Source: JBECKS01 sp964557005 (GTDB lineage Bacteria > Pseudomonadota > Gammaproteobacteria > Pseudomonadales > JBECKS01). From it: 64,000 nt of DNA. Positions 1 through 9,490 of the stretch are shown here, one piece after another (position 1 is the stretch's first letter; the number at the start of each line of letters is the position of its first letter). The notes beneath the pieces were generated by a model, which searched no databases, was not told where the DNA came from, and saw only the letters and a program-made list of their open reading frames with translations. The stretch spans positions 62,001 through 126,000 of the forward strand of contig CAZKYI010000004.1 in the NCBI GenBank assembly GCA_964557005.1, read 5' to 3'. Both the position numbers and the translations under genes were made by a program.

Positions 1-1
1 T

Positions 2-1084
2 ATTCGTGTGAATGGCATTCAGGTGGGTGATGAGCGGTTGGTAGAGGCTTTTGAAATTGTCGAACAACACCGCCATTTACCGCTCAGTTTTTTTGAATTT
101 ACAACGCTGACCGCGCTGAAAATCTTTCAGGCCAGTCAACTGGATTTGCTGGTGCTGGAAGTCGGTTTAGGGGGAAGGCTGGATGCCGTGAACATCATCG
201 ATGCTGATGTGGCGGTTATTTGCAGTATTGGTATCGATCACGAAGCGTGGTTGGGCAATACGCGTGAGCAGATTGCGATTGAGAAGGCAGGCATTGCACG
301 TTTTGGTAAATCCTGTGTGGTGAATGAAACGCAGCTGCCTTCAACGCTTAAGCCTGCCTTGCAGCATCTGGGCGCTCAAGGGGTGTTCGTTGGTGAGGAT
401 TTTTCTGGGCATTATGCACAAAACAATGAGCGCTATCACATCAAGGTACTCACCCATACAGGCCACCCTGAGCAACTTGAATTGGAAGTGAACCGCCTGA
501 CGCTTGCGCCCGAAAACTGTTTGGCTGCGATTCAGGCAATTTTTTTAAGCTTGGGTGAAAGCGGACTTCAAAAAGCAAAGATTTATTCAGCGTGTTATCG
601 CACACGTCTGCCCGGCCGTTTTCAGATTCTGGATAAAGTTGAAATCGGTGGAGAGCTTTTTCAGGGAAAGGTTGTGTGTGACTTAACGCATAATCCCGCA
701 GGAGCGGTGTTTTTTGTGAAGCAGCTTGATGCCTATTTGAAACATCACGGGTTCAAACGTGTGACAGCACTGTGCGGGTTTATGGCAGATAAGGACATCA
801 AAGGCATACTCCAGCATTTCATTGGGCGTATAGATGCCTGCTTGCTTACCGATTTACCCCTTGCCAGAGCTGCGCGTGCAGATGACATAAACCGCCAGCA
901 TTTACCCGATGGTTTTGTTGCGTGTAAAACTTTTTCAAGCCCTGAGCATACACTTAAACATTTTTTTGCAAACGCACATGCGCAAGATTTGCTGATTATT
1001 TTTGGCTCCTTTCATACCGTAGAACCGTGTTTGAAATTTCTTTCGGAAGGGGCTGATGTTGGTATCAAACCTATTAAAAGTTAG
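2..1084 (+). CDS. folC: FolC, bifunctional dihydrofolate/folylpolyglutamate synthase (5' end outside window)
   Basis: The reading frame is open from the first bases of the window, so the start lies upstream; about 360 residues are visible of a family usually about 420 long. FolC adds glutamate to dihydropteroate and to folates in the cytoplasm, using ATP. The visible part holds the Mur-ligase-like segment GLGGRLDAVN, the SIGIDHEAWLG block and EKAGIAR, followed by the C-terminal ligase domain with DLTHNPAG. The missing N-terminus would carry the P-loop. dedD, cvpA, purF and metZ follow on the same strand, a gene order familiar from Pseudomonas, which supports the call. Confidence 0.95.
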   Translation: MRVNGIQVGDERLVEAFEIVEQHRHLPLSFFEFTTLTALKIFQASQLDLLVLEVGLGGRLDAVNIIDADVAVICSIGIDHEAWLGNTREQIAIEKAGIARFGKSCVVNETQLPSTLKPALQHLGAQGVFVGEDFSGHYAQNNERYHIKVLTHTGHPEQLELEVNRLTLAPENCLAAIQAIFLSLGESGLQKAKIYSACYRTRLPGRFQILDKVEIGGELFQGKVVCDLTHNPAGAVFFVKQLDAYLKHHGFKRVTALCGFMADKDIKGILQHFIGRIDACLLTDLPLARAARADDINRQHLPDGFVACKTFSSPEHTLKHFFANAHAQDLLIIFGSFHTVEPCLKFLSEGADVGIKPIKS

Positions 1085-1118
1085 AATGGCTTTTTGCCGG
1101 GGATTGAGGCGGTAGCAA

Positions 1119-1751
1119 GTGAATTCCAAATTGAAAGAACGATTAGTCGGTGGTCTGGTCATTGTATTTCTGGCGCTGATTTTCATTCCACCCATGTATG
1201 ATGGACGTAATCCTTTTGATGTGGACGAGGCTGCTTACCGCGTAGAGCCACCCCGTGTACCGAAGTTTGCTGGCACTGAAGAGTTTGCCAATCAGATTGC
1301 CGAGGTGGGTTCGGGCAGAATCTCCAAAATTGAGCAGCAGGTGAAAGCCGATATTCCAGCCAGTGCTCGCAGTGACAGCTTGTTGGTGCCTGATGAAAGT
1401 AGCACAAGCTTGAGTGGTTTCAGTCCCAGTGAAATGACAGCCCGATTACTGAGTGAAATTGCCGAGCGCTCCAATTTAAGCGCACGGTTTAATAATAAAA
1501 AACAGCTCAAGCACGCCTGGGCAGTGCAGGTTGGGAGTTTCGCCGAAGTGGAACGCGCACAAAAATTGCGTGATGAATTGCTTGCCCGCGATTATCAGGC
1601 GTTTATCAAAACCGTGATGGTCGATAACAAGGAAATTTCGAGAGTCTTCGCGGGTGTCAGCCTCGATAAATCCATTACCGAAGAGATTCATAAAAAGCTG
1701 CTTGGAAGCAAAATAGTCGATAATGCCCTGATTGTTCCCTATCAACCTTGA
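1119..1751 (+). CDS. dedD: SPOR-domain protein, DedD-like
   Basis: A 210-residue single-pass inner membrane protein. Residues about 11-25 form one hydrophobic helix (GGLVIVFLALIFIPP) after a short basic N-terminus. A low-complexity periplasmic linker follows, and a C-terminal SPOR domain begins near residue 133 (HAWAVQVGSF). SPOR domains bind septal peptidoglycan lacking stem peptides, so a role at the division site is inferred. The start is GTG, with GAGG about 9 bases upstream. It lies between folC and cvpA, the usual place for dedD. Confidence 0.88.
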   Translation: MNSKLKERLVGGLVIVFLALIFIPPMYDGRNPFDVDEAAYRVEPPRVPKFAGTEEFANQIAEVGSGRISKIEQQVKADIPASARSDSLLVPDESSTSLSGFSPSEMTARLLSEIAERSNLSARFNNKKQLKHAWAVQVGSFAEVERAQKLRDELLARDYQAFIKTVMVDNKEISRVFAGVSLDKSITEEIHKKLLGSKIVDNALIVPYQP

Positions 1752-1765
1752 TGATGAGCGCACAC

Positions 1766-2269
1766 ATGAACTGGGTTGATTTACTGTTTATCCTGATTCT
1801 TGTGCTCTCATCGGCGTTTGGTGCGCTGCGAGGCATGTTCAAGGAAGTGCTCTCGGTATGCACATGGGTTGCAGCTTATGTGATTGCGCAATCTTTCTGG
1901 CCTGCACTGGATCATTTGCTGATACCGATTATGTCTGAAGTCGCTTCGATTAGAGCACCTCTGGCGTGGGGTGTTTTGTTTGTCAGTACTATTCTTGTGG
2001 GCAGCCTCGTGCAGCGCATTGTATTGGAGTTGGTGAGAGTGACGGGGCTAAGCGGTAGCGATCGTGCTTTGGGCGCAGTATTTGGTTTGTTAAGGGGCGT
2101 GATGATTGTGGTTCTGCTGCTCACCTTCGTTCCCTTGTTACTGGATGTTAGTCAGGACACCTGGTGGCACGAGTCACAGTTGATTCCTGTGTTTTCTGCA
2201 TTGAATAATTCAGTCATGCTGTTACTCAATACGTTTATCGATTGGGTGCAAGGTATGAAAATTGGTTAA
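1766..2269 (+). CDS. cvpA: CvpA family membrane protein
   Basis: A small integral membrane protein of about 167 residues with four hydrophobic segments, matching the CvpA/colicin V production family. It is usually found immediately before purF. The family has been linked to envelope homeostasis, but the molecular role is not settled. The frame also offers TTG 1748, ATG 1751 and ATG 1754. ATG 1766 was chosen because it gives the family-typical start MNWVDLLF and removes the overlap with the preceding stop codon. The segment SAFGALRGMFKEVLS matches the conserved family loop. Confidence 0.88.
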   Translation: MNWVDLLFILILVLSSAFGALRGMFKEVLSVCTWVAAYVIAQSFWPALDHLLIPIMSEVASIRAPLAWGVLFVSTILVGSLVQRIVLELVRVTGLSGSDRALGAVFGLLRGVMIVVLLLTFVPLLLDVSQDTWWHESQLIPVFSALNNSVMLLLNTFIDWVQGMKIG

Positions 2270-2284
2270 GGTCGAGGGGGAAAT

Positions 2285-3817
2285 ATGTGCGGCATAGTCG
2301 GTATTGTTGGTCATTCCAATGTCAACCAAAGCATTTATGATGCGCTGACAGTGTTGCAGCATCGTGGTCAGGATGCTGCGGGAATCGCAACCTGCCATGA
2401 AGGGCGACTCTATCTCAGAAAATCCAACGGCGAAGTGCGTGATGTGTTTCGTTCAAGGCACATGCTGCGTCTGGCAGGTAATATGGGAATTGGCCATGTG
2501 CGTTATCCTACAGCAGGTTCTTCCAGTGCTGCGGAAGCGCAACCTTTCTATGTGAACTCACCTTACGGCATTACGCTCGCGCATAACGGAAATCTCACCA
2601 ATACCGATGAATTGCGCAAAGGCGTTTTCAAAGCCGATTTGCGTCACATCAATACTGTTTCCGATTCCGAAGTGTTGTTAAATGTGTTGGCACATGAGCT
2701 GCACAAGCAAGGCAAATTTGTTCCCGATGAAAAGGATATTTTCAAAGCGGCCGAGGGCGTGTTTAAACGCTGTCGCGGTGCTTATGCGGTGGTCGCGATG
2801 ATTATTGGTTATGGCATTGTTGGCTTTAGAGATCCGCACGGTATTCGCCCGCTTATTTATGGCAAGCGCATCAACAAGCAGGGGCAGGAGGAATACATGA
2901 TTGCCTCCGAGAGTGTTGCCTTGAGAAGTTTGGGCTTTGAGCCCGTAAGAGATTTGCAGCCAGGTGAAGTTATTTTTATCGAGGAAAGCGGCAAGATTCA
3001 CACCAAACAATGCGTCAAGCATGCCAGTTTGAACCCGTGTATTTTTGAGTATGTGTATCTGGCAAGACCAGACTCGGTGATTGATGGTGTGCCGATTTAT
3101 CAGGCAAGAATGCGCATGGGTGACAAGCTCGCGGAAAAAATATTACGTGAACGCCCCGATCACGATATTGATGTGGTGATTCCCATTCCCGATACCAGTC
3201 GTACTTCGGCCCTGGAAATGGCCAAGGGTTTGGGTGTGAATTATCGCGAGGGGTTTATCAAGAATCGTTATATTGGCCGAACCTTTATCATGCCAGGGCA
3301 AAGCATGCGCAAAAAATCCGTGCGTCAGAAACTCAATGCCATTGATGCAGAATTTAAAGGCAAAAATGTCATGCTGGTAGATGATTCCATTGTGAGAGGC
3401 ACAACATGCGAGCAAATTATTCAAATGGCGCGTGATGCGGGTGCCAAAAAAGTTTACTTTGCTTCTGCGGCGCCCAGTGTGAAATATCCCAATGTTTACG
3501 GGATTGATATGCCCGCCGCTGAAGAACTGATTGCGCATGGCAAAAGCACTGAGGAAATCCAACAGGCGATTGGCGCGGACTGGCTGGTGTATCAGGATTT
3601 GCAGGATTTAATTGAGTGCGTGGCGGAAGCCAATCCGCTTATTGATGGTTTTGATTGCTCGGTGTTTACTGGTGAATACATTACAGGCGATATTGATAAA
3701 AACTATCTCGATTGTCTGCAACAAAGACGTAATGATCTTGCCAAGAAAAAACAGAATCAGTTGGACAGTTTGATTGGCAATGAAGACAGTGACCTGATTG
3801 ATTTGCATGTGGTCTGA
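2285..3817 (+). CDS. purF: Amidophosphoribosyltransferase PurF
   Basis: Catalyses the first committed step of purine synthesis: PRPP plus glutamine gives 5-phosphoribosylamine. The 510-residue protein begins MCGIVGIVG, so Cys2 becomes the N-terminal nucleophile of the glutaminase domain after Met removal. HRGQDAAGI and GHVRYPTAG complete that domain. The C-terminal phosphoribosyltransferase domain shows the PRPP loop VMLVDDSIVRGTT. The length matches the enterobacterial-type enzyme without an Fe-S cluster. A strong purine-rich ribosome site (GAGGGGG) sits a few bases before ATG. cvpA precedes and metZ follows. Confidence 0.97.
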   Translation: MCGIVGIVGHSNVNQSIYDALTVLQHRGQDAAGIATCHEGRLYLRKSNGEVRDVFRSRHMLRLAGNMGIGHVRYPTAGSSSAAEAQPFYVNSPYGITLAHNGNLTNTDELRKGVFKADLRHINTVSDSEVLLNVLAHELHKQGKFVPDEKDIFKAAEGVFKRCRGAYAVVAMIIGYGIVGFRDPHGIRPLIYGKRINKQGQEEYMIASESVALRSLGFEPVRDLQPGEVIFIEESGKIHTKQCVKHASLNPCIFEYVYLARPDSVIDGVPIYQARMRMGDKLAEKILRERPDHDIDVVIPIPDTSRTSALEMAKGLGVNYREGFIKNRYIGRTFIMPGQSMRKKSVRQKLNAIDAEFKGKNVMLVDDSIVRGTTCEQIIQMARDAGAKKVYFASAAPSVKYPNVYGIDMPAAEELIAHGKSTEEIQQAIGADWLVYQDLQDLIECVAEANPLIDGFDCSVFTGEYITGDIDKNYLDCLQQRRNDLAKKKQNQLDSLIGNEDSDLIDLHVV

Positions 3818-3835
3818 ATTTTTTTGGAGTGAACA

Positions 3836-5026
3836 ATGAACGACAATCGTGATGACACATTTCAGCTCGAAACGCTTGCAGTGCGGGCAGGGCAAACACG
3901 CTCTGATGAAGGTGAGCATAGTGAAGCACTTTTCCTTACCTCCAGTTTTGTATTTGATTCTGCCGAGCAGGCAGCCAAACGATTTTCTGGTGAGGAAAAG
4001 GGCAATATTTATTCACGTTTTACCAATCCAACAGTACGTTTTTTTGAAGAACGTCTTGCCGCGATGGAAGGTGCACAGCGTTGTGTAGCAACGGCTTCGG
4101 GTATGTCGGCCATTTTGAGTGTGTGTCTGGCGCATTTAAAAGCAGGTGACCATGTGTTGTGTTCACAACAAGTGTTTGGCACCACCGTTAGTTTGTTTAG
4201 CAAGTATTTAAGCAAGTTTGGTGTGCAAGTCACTTTTGTGAACATGCTCGATTTGGCAGCATGGGAAAATGCGTTTCAAAGCAACACCCGCTTGTTGTTT
4301 ATCGAAACCCCGACGAATCCCTTGTTAGAAGTGGCGGATATAGAAGCGTTTGCTGAACTTGCTCATAAACACAATGCCTTGTTGGTGGTTGATAATTGTT
4401 TTTGCACACCCGTACTTCAACAACCACTTGCGCTCGGTGCCGATATTGTTCTGCATTCAGCGACCAAGTTTATTGATGGGCAAGGGCGCTGTGTCGGTGG
4501 TGCGGTTGCAGGTAGCCATGCCTTGATGGAAGAAGTTTACGGTGTGCTGCGAACTACAGGGCAAACCTTGAGCGCCTTTAATGCGTGGGTTTTTTTAAAA
4601 GGCCTGGAAACATTGAGTATCAGAATGAAAGCCCACAGTGAAAAAGCTTTGGCTCTGGCGCAATGGTTGCAACAACAAAGTGCTGTCGAAAAAGTATTTT
4701 ATTGCGGGCTGCCAGATCATCCCCAATATGCGCTTGCACAAAAACAGCAAAGCGGTTTTGGTGCGGTGCTGTCTTTTGAAGTAAAAGGCGGGCGTGATGC
4801 AGCGTGGCAAGTGATTGATGCCTGTCAGTTGCTGTCGATTACCACCAATCTCGGTGACAGCAAAACCACCATTTCACATCCCGCCAGCACCAGTCATGGC
4901 CGTTTGACTGAAGAACAAAGAAAACAGGCAGGTATCAAGGACAATCTGGTGCGACTCTCGGTAGGGCTGGAAGCGGTTACGGATTTGCAGCGTGATTTGC
5001 AGCGCGGTTTGGCTAGGTTGGTATGA
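3836..5026 (+). CDS. metZ: O-succinylhomoserine sulfhydrylase MetZ
   Basis: A PLP-dependent enzyme of the Cys/Met metabolism family, 396 residues. It converts O-succinylhomoserine and sulfide to homocysteine. The frame contains SRFTNPT, the cofactor stretch ATASGMSAI, and the Schiff-base lysine in SATKFIDGQGR. The Gly-rich run after the lysine and the position directly after purF match MetZ of pseudomonads better than MetB or MetC. It would supply homocysteine to MetH encoded at 36399-40097. The MetZ versus cystathionine gamma-synthase assignment rests partly on synteny. Confidence 0.9.
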   Translation: MNDNRDDTFQLETLAVRAGQTRSDEGEHSEALFLTSSFVFDSAEQAAKRFSGEEKGNIYSRFTNPTVRFFEERLAAMEGAQRCVATASGMSAILSVCLAHLKAGDHVLCSQQVFGTTVSLFSKYLSKFGVQVTFVNMLDLAAWENAFQSNTRLLFIETPTNPLLEVADIEAFAELAHKHNALLVVDNCFCTPVLQQPLALGADIVLHSATKFIDGQGRCVGGAVAGSHALMEEVYGVLRTTGQTLSAFNAWVFLKGLETLSIRMKAHSEKALALAQWLQQQSAVEKVFYCGLPDHPQYALAQKQQSGFGAVLSFEVKGGRDAAWQVIDACQLLSITTNLGDSKTTISHPASTSHGRLTEEQRKQAGIKDNLVRLSVGLEAVTDLQRDLQRGLARLV

Positions 5027-5149
5027 GAGTGAACTTTTAAAATGGAAATAGCACATTTTAATTCTGCCTGAATTTGTATTTATTTTTACTACAGATATAC
5101 TCATTTCCAATTTACAAACACGTATTTACCCTAACCAAAGAAGAGAGTC

Positions 5150-5557
5150 ATGCACCCGAAAATTATAATATCATCACTGGATATAAAACGCCTGGAAGCA
5201 CTTTTGGAATCTTTATCTGACGATGTTTTTCCAGGCAAAGAGGACTTGGAGAAAGAGCTTGCGCGCGCGGAAATCGTCGATCCGAAAAATATGCCATCAA
5301 CCGTAGTAACCATGAATTCAACGGTGAGATTCAAAATTGAATCATCATCCAAAGAATTTACCCTGACGCTGGTTTACCCGAAAGATTTCGATAGCAGTGG
5401 CGACAAAATTTCAGTCATTGCCCCTGTGGGCAGTGCTTTGCTCGGTCTTTCCATTGGAGACGAAATTGAATGGCCAAAGCCGGGTGGTGGTGTGTTACGG
5501 GTGCGTATTGAGGATATTACCTATCAACCTGAGCGTTCGGGTGATTACGGTTTGTAA
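5150..5557 (+). CDS. rnk: Rnk, nucleoside diphosphate kinase regulator (GreA/GreB family)
   Basis: A 135-residue protein with a short coiled N-terminal part and a C-terminal FKBP-like Gre domain. The conserved end is visible as APVGSALLGLSIGDEIEW followed by a Gly-rich turn. Rnk binds RNA polymerase near the secondary channel without the transcript-cleaving activity of GreA. The shortened N-terminal coil relative to GreA separates it from true Gre factors. A GAGAG ribosome site precedes ATG. It is transcribed alone, with 123 bases before it. Confidence 0.88.
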   Translation: MHPKIIISSLDIKRLEALLESLSDDVFPGKEDLEKELARAEIVDPKNMPSTVVTMNSTVRFKIESSSKEFTLTLVYPKDFDSSGDKISVIAPVGSALLGLSIGDEIEWPKPGGGVLRVRIEDITYQPERSGDYGL

Positions 5558-5588
5558 AGCTTTCCCAACTTGTGCGTGAGTAATAAAA

Positions 5589-6782
5589 ATGTTGCCCAAT
5601 TCAAACATACGCATCGGAACACCCTTAAGCAAAAGCGCCACACGGGTGTTATTGTGCGGCTCCGGTGAACTGGGCAAGGAATTAACCATTGAATTACAGC
5701 GACTCGGTGTGGAAGTGATTGCCGTAGATCGTTATGCCAATGCACCCGCCATGCAGGTGGCGCATCGCAGCCATGTCATTTCCATGCTCGACGGTGCAGC
5801 ACTGCGCAAAGTGATTGAGCAGGAAAAGCCCCATTACATTGTTCCCGAAATTGAAGCCATTGCCACCGATACCCTTCAGGAGCTCGAAAACGAAGGCTTT
5901 ACCGTGATTCCCACCGCAAGAGCCGCACGTCTGACCATGAATCGTGAAGGCATTCGCCGCTTGGCTGCCGAAGAACTGGGGCTGGCAACTTCCGCTTACC
6001 GTTTTGCCGAAAGCAAGGCCGAGTACCTCGCTGCCGTGCAGGAAATCGGTATGCCTTGCGTGGTTAAACCGATTATGAGTTCGTCGGGCAAAGGCCAGAG
6101 CACCGTAAAAAGTGCAGCGGATATAGAACATGCCTGGGATTATTCGCAAGAAGGCGGGCGCACCGGCTCAGGAAAAATCATCATTGAGGGTTTTGTTAAT
6201 TTTGATTATGAAATCACCTTGTTAACCGTCAGGCATTCGCAAGGCACCAGCTTTTGTGAACCCATCGGCCATGTGCAGATAAACGGCGATTATCGCCAGT
6301 CCTGGCAGCCACACCCGATGTCTGCCGTTGTTCTGGAAAAAGCACAGCAAGTTTCAAAAAAAATAACCGATGCACTGGGCGGACGCGGTATTTTCGGTGT
6401 TGAATTGTTTATCAAAGGCGAAGACGTGTATTTCAGTGAAGTCTCACCTCGGCCTCACGATACCGGATTAGTGACATTGATTTCGCAGGACTTGTCCGAA
6501 TTTGCCCTCCATGCCAGAGCCATTCTCGGTTTACCCATTCCCAATATCAAACAACACGGTGCCAGTGCATCATCGGTTATCCTGCTGGAAGGCGATTCCG
6601 ATAATGTGTGTTTCACTCAGGTGCAGGCAGCTCTGACAGAGCCTGACACCCAGCTACGTTTGTTCGGCAAACCCGAAGTAAAAGGGCGACGACGTATGGG
6701 TGTGTGTCTCGCCAGAGATACATCACTTGATGCGGCTATTGCCAAAGCCAAGGCAGCATCTGCGGCGATTGGTTGGGAGTAA
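5589..6782 (+). CDS. purT: Formate-dependent GAR transformylase PurT
   Basis: Uses formate and ATP to formylate glycinamide ribonucleotide, the third step of purine synthesis. The 397-residue ATP-grasp protein has LLCGSGELGKEL near the N-terminus, the central MSSSGKGQS loop, and FFGVELF/SEVSPRPHDTG-type metal and ATP residues near 280-305. It ends in DAAIAKAKAASAA. Its first codons and last codons both reappear as decayed fragments near 9490-9645 and 12609-12640 (see those entries). It lies 31 bases after rnk. Confidence 0.96.
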   Translation: MLPNSNIRIGTPLSKSATRVLLCGSGELGKELTIELQRLGVEVIAVDRYANAPAMQVAHRSHVISMLDGAALRKVIEQEKPHYIVPEIEAIATDTLQELENEGFTVIPTARAARLTMNREGIRRLAAEELGLATSAYRFAESKAEYLAAVQEIGMPCVVKPIMSSSGKGQSTVKSAADIEHAWDYSQEGGRTGSGKIIIEGFVNFDYEITLLTVRHSQGTSFCEPIGHVQINGDYRQSWQPHPMSAVVLEKAQQVSKKITDALGGRGIFGVELFIKGEDVYFSEVSPRPHDTGLVTLISQDLSEFALHARAILGLPIPNIKQHGASASSVILLEGDSDNVCFTQVQAALTEPDTQLRLFGKPEVKGRRRMGVCLARDTSLDAAIAKAKAASAAIGWE

Positions 6783-6792
6783 GAGTGCAAAG

Positions 6793-7032
6793 ATGAAGAC
6801 GATGAAGAAAACAAGTCGTGCGAAAGTTCTGGATGATATGCTTCTTATAGTTATGATGCTGTCATTTGCTCCGTTTGGAATTTCTCTTAAAATTCAAATG
6901 TGGGGATTACACAGTAATGAAATGACTCGGATGGTACTGGCTATTTCCTTTTTAGTTCTTGCATTTTCTACAAATATTTACATATTGCGAAATTGGCAGG
7001 AATTGAAAGCGAAATTCGATAAGTTTCTGTGA
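6793..7032 (+). CDS. Small two-helix membrane protein, unknown function
   Basis: A 79-residue frame starting 10 bases after purT. It has a basic N-terminus (MKTMKKTSRAK) and two predicted membrane helices, around residues 17-38 (LLIVMMLSFAPFGIS) and 48-63 (LAISFLVLAFSTNIY), with a charged C-terminal tail. I do not recognise a family. Upstream in-frame starts exist inside purT, but ATG 6793 is the first one outside it. It ends 7 bases from the convergent P450 gene. The topology makes it a credible gene, but no homology could be checked. Confidence 0.55.
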   Translation: MKTMKKTSRAKVLDDMLLIVMMLSFAPFGISLKIQMWGLHSNEMTRMVLAISFLVLAFSTNIYILRNWQELKAKFDKFL

Positions 7033-7039
7033 TTTGTAT

Positions 7040-8419
7040 TTAACCACGTTTTTTAACACGCATCGGTAAGCCTTTTGCAGGTTTAATGGTTGCAACAGTT
7101 AAAGTTTCTATTGGCGTACTTTGTGCCAGATGAAATTCAAATTCTTTTGCCAAAGCAGCAATTACATATTGGCCTTCCATCATGGCGAAATGATTGCCAA
7201 TACAAGACCTTGGCCCTGCGCCAAAAGGAAAATACGCATAGTTATGGCGTTGTGCTATGGCATCTTCGGTAAAATGTTCAGGATAAAACTCATTGGGTCT
7301 TTCCCAAAAATCTTCATGCCTGTGGGTAACAAAAGGGCTGACAATAACCGTAGCACCCGCAGGAATCTGGTAGCCTGAAATTTCATCTTCATGTGCTGCG
7401 TCACGGGGAATGCCAAAAGCAGGTGGATACAAACGCATGGTTTCCATAAAAACCATTTTGCTGATTGGCAAACTATCCAGATCGGGTACTTCGGTTTTAT
7501 CAAAAGCCTGTAATGCTTCTTGTTTTACTTGTTCATCATATTGTCTGTGCTGACTTAACAAATACCAACACCACGAAAAAGCCTGGGCAGTGGTTTCATG
7601 GCCTGCAAAAAAGATGGTCAATATTTCATCGCGTATTTCTGCCTGACTTAAACTACCGCCTTCGTTTTCAGAGGCTCTGATAATCTCACTGAGAAAATCT
7701 TCCGGCACAGCAATGCCTTTACGCAAATGAGCGCTTCTGTTTGTGATGATGTCATCAAAGAAACGGAACAGCGTGCTTTTGGCCTGCTTTAATCTTTTGT
7801 TATCAGGGAGAGGAAGCCATTGCGGAATTTTGAAAGGCAGGGCAGAGCGAAAAGCCACCGACTTGAGTAAATCATCAAATGCGTCTTTGATGGTTTCCGG
7901 TAGTGCATCAACAGGTTCTGAAAACATGGTGCGGCTGATGACATCCAGCGTTAAATCCATCATCACCTGATTCATGTCAATCATCTGTTTGTTATCTGCT
8001 GCATGACGCAATTTTTTTGCACAAAATTCTGCGGCGGCAAGTACATCTTGCGCATAACTGTGTACGGCACGTTTGGTGAAAAAAGGTTGCATTAGAATGC
8101 GGTGACTGCGCCATTGTTCACCTTCCAGCGCAAAAAGCCCGCTACCCGCAAAGTCACGAATTGCGGCGAAAGCTCTGCCTTTAACATAGTTGCTTTGTTC
8201 GCTCGCCATTACCCGTTTAACTGCATCAGGGTGGCTTAATAAATAAATCGGTGAGCCGACAACACTGGAACGCACCACGTCACCATACTCTGCTCTTAAC
8301 TCAAGCAAAGTGACGAGAGGGTCTACAGGTTTCAAGGTGGCAATTTTGGAAATTAACTCAATGCGTTTTGGGCCAGGAGCGCAGGTTTTATTTTTGCTTA
8401 CAGGTAATGATTTTTGCAT
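7040..8419 (-). CDS. Cytochrome P450
   Basis: A 459-residue soluble bacterial P450 monooxygenase. The oxygen-binding helix I motif AGHETT is at residues 272-277, the ExxR motif is E326-R329 (ETMRLYPP), and the heme loop FGAGPRSCIG has the thiolate ligand Cys406. There is no fused reductase, so separate ferredoxin and reductase partners are needed; none is encoded nearby. The C-helix WRSHRILMQPFF is also typical. It is divergent from the epimerase gene at 8558 with 138 bases between, so the two may share a substrate. The substrate is unknown; a fatty-acid or terpenoid hydroxylase is possible. Confidence 0.93.
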   Translation of the reverse strand: MQKSLPVSKNKTCAPGPKRIELISKIATLKPVDPLVTLLELRAEYGDVVRSSVVGSPIYLLSHPDAVKRVMASEQSNYVKGRAFAAIRDFAGSGLFALEGEQWRSHRILMQPFFTKRAVHSYAQDVLAAAEFCAKKLRHAADNKQMIDMNQVMMDLTLDVISRTMFSEPVDALPETIKDAFDDLLKSVAFRSALPFKIPQWLPLPDNKRLKQAKSTLFRFFDDIITNRSAHLRKGIAVPEDFLSEIIRASENEGGSLSQAEIRDEILTIFFAGHETTAQAFSWCWYLLSQHRQYDEQVKQEALQAFDKTEVPDLDSLPISKMVFMETMRLYPPAFGIPRDAAHEDEISGYQIPAGATVIVSPFVTHRHEDFWERPNEFYPEHFTEDAIAQRHNYAYFPFGAGPRSCIGNHFAMMEGQYVIAALAKEFEFHLAQSTPIETLTVATIKPAKGLPMRVKKRG

Positions 8420-8557
8420 AGTTCCCTCAACAGGGGTCGAAACGGGAAAACATAATCAAAAAAGGAGGTGTTTGCACAAATTACATAATTATCTTACCCT
8501 GCGCGAGGATTTATTTGTCAATAAATCTTTTTATTCATAAAACTACAGGAGTTCAAA

Positions 8558-9478
8558 ATGTTATTAAAAGGAAAAACGATTGCTGTAACAGGTGCCAGTG
8601 GCATGATTGGCGTTTACCTGTGCCGCAGCTTGTTACGAGAAGGCGCGAAGGTTATTGGCGTAGTGCGTAATCCCGAAAAGGCCGCGTTTTTGGCAGCAGA
8701 AGGGGTTGAATTTCGCAAGGCCGATTTAATGGATAGAGCTGCTTTGGAAAAAGCTTTTTCAGGGTGCGATGCAGTGATTTCCAATGCCGCTATGTATGTC
8801 GCAATAAAGGCCATGAGTTCTTTAAAAGCGCATCAACAGGCCAACATTGAAGGTACGCGCAATGTGCTGGAAGCAGCGCACAGCGCAGGTGTAAAACGTA
8901 TAGCACAAATCAGCACCTTTGGTATTTATCGTTGGTCTTTGTTTAGAACCATTACTGAAGAGTCTCCACAGCTTAATGGCGCAAAAGGAAGAGGCGGCCC
9001 TTACCGTGCCACCAAGCAAGCCAGTGAAGCATTAGCCTGGGAACTTGCGAAAAAATATGAACTGCAATTAACTACTTTCCGCCCAGCCGGTGTGTTTGGT
9101 GCGCGTGATTCCAATACCTTGCAATTAGTGTATAACTTATTGCGCATACGCTTTTTGATTATTCCGAGTATTTCATTTCCATTGATTTATGCAGGTGATC
9201 TGGCCAATACCGTTGCGAAAGCTTTAGGCACAGATGTAAGCATTAACCAGGCCTATAACGTGACTGGCGCATCGATACAGATTTCAGAATTTTTTAAAGC
9301 GATTGTGGGTGCGGTGAGTAGAAAACCAAAATTACTGTATCTTCCGTTTCCTGTTGTTACGAAAGTGGATAACAGTAAAGCTGAAAGGGACTTGGGTTTT
9401 ACAACTCGACCCTATTTGGAATCCATGAAGGAAATTGTTGCGGAAGAAATGCCACCAAAGCATTTGGGTAGCAAATGA
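8558..9478 (+). CDS. NAD(P)-dependent epimerase/dehydrogenase (3-beta-HSD-like extended SDR)
   Basis: A 306-residue extended short-chain dehydrogenase. The Rossmann motif TGASGMIG is at residues 11-18 and the catalytic YxxxK is Y149-K153. The stretch FRPAGVFGARDS is typical of 3-beta-hydroxysteroid dehydrogenase and sugar epimerase relatives. An ACAGGAG ribosome site sits just upstream of ATG. It is paired divergently with the P450 gene, so oxidation of an alcohol made by the P450 is a reasonable inference but is not shown. Remnants of a second purT begin within about 15 bases of its stop codon. Confidence 0.85.
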   Translation: MLLKGKTIAVTGASGMIGVYLCRSLLREGAKVIGVVRNPEKAAFLAAEGVEFRKADLMDRAALEKAFSGCDAVISNAAMYVAIKAMSSLKAHQQANIEGTRNVLEAAHSAGVKRIAQISTFGIYRWSLFRTITEESPQLNGAKGRGGPYRATKQASEALAWELAKKYELQLTTFRPAGVFGARDSNTLQLVYNLLRIRFLIIPSISFPLIYAGDLANTVAKALGTDVSINQAYNVTGASIQISEFFKAIVGAVSRKPKLLYLPFPVVTKVDNSKAERDLGFTTRPYLESMKEIVAEEMPPKHLGSK

Positions 9479-9490
9479 CTCGTCAAATTC

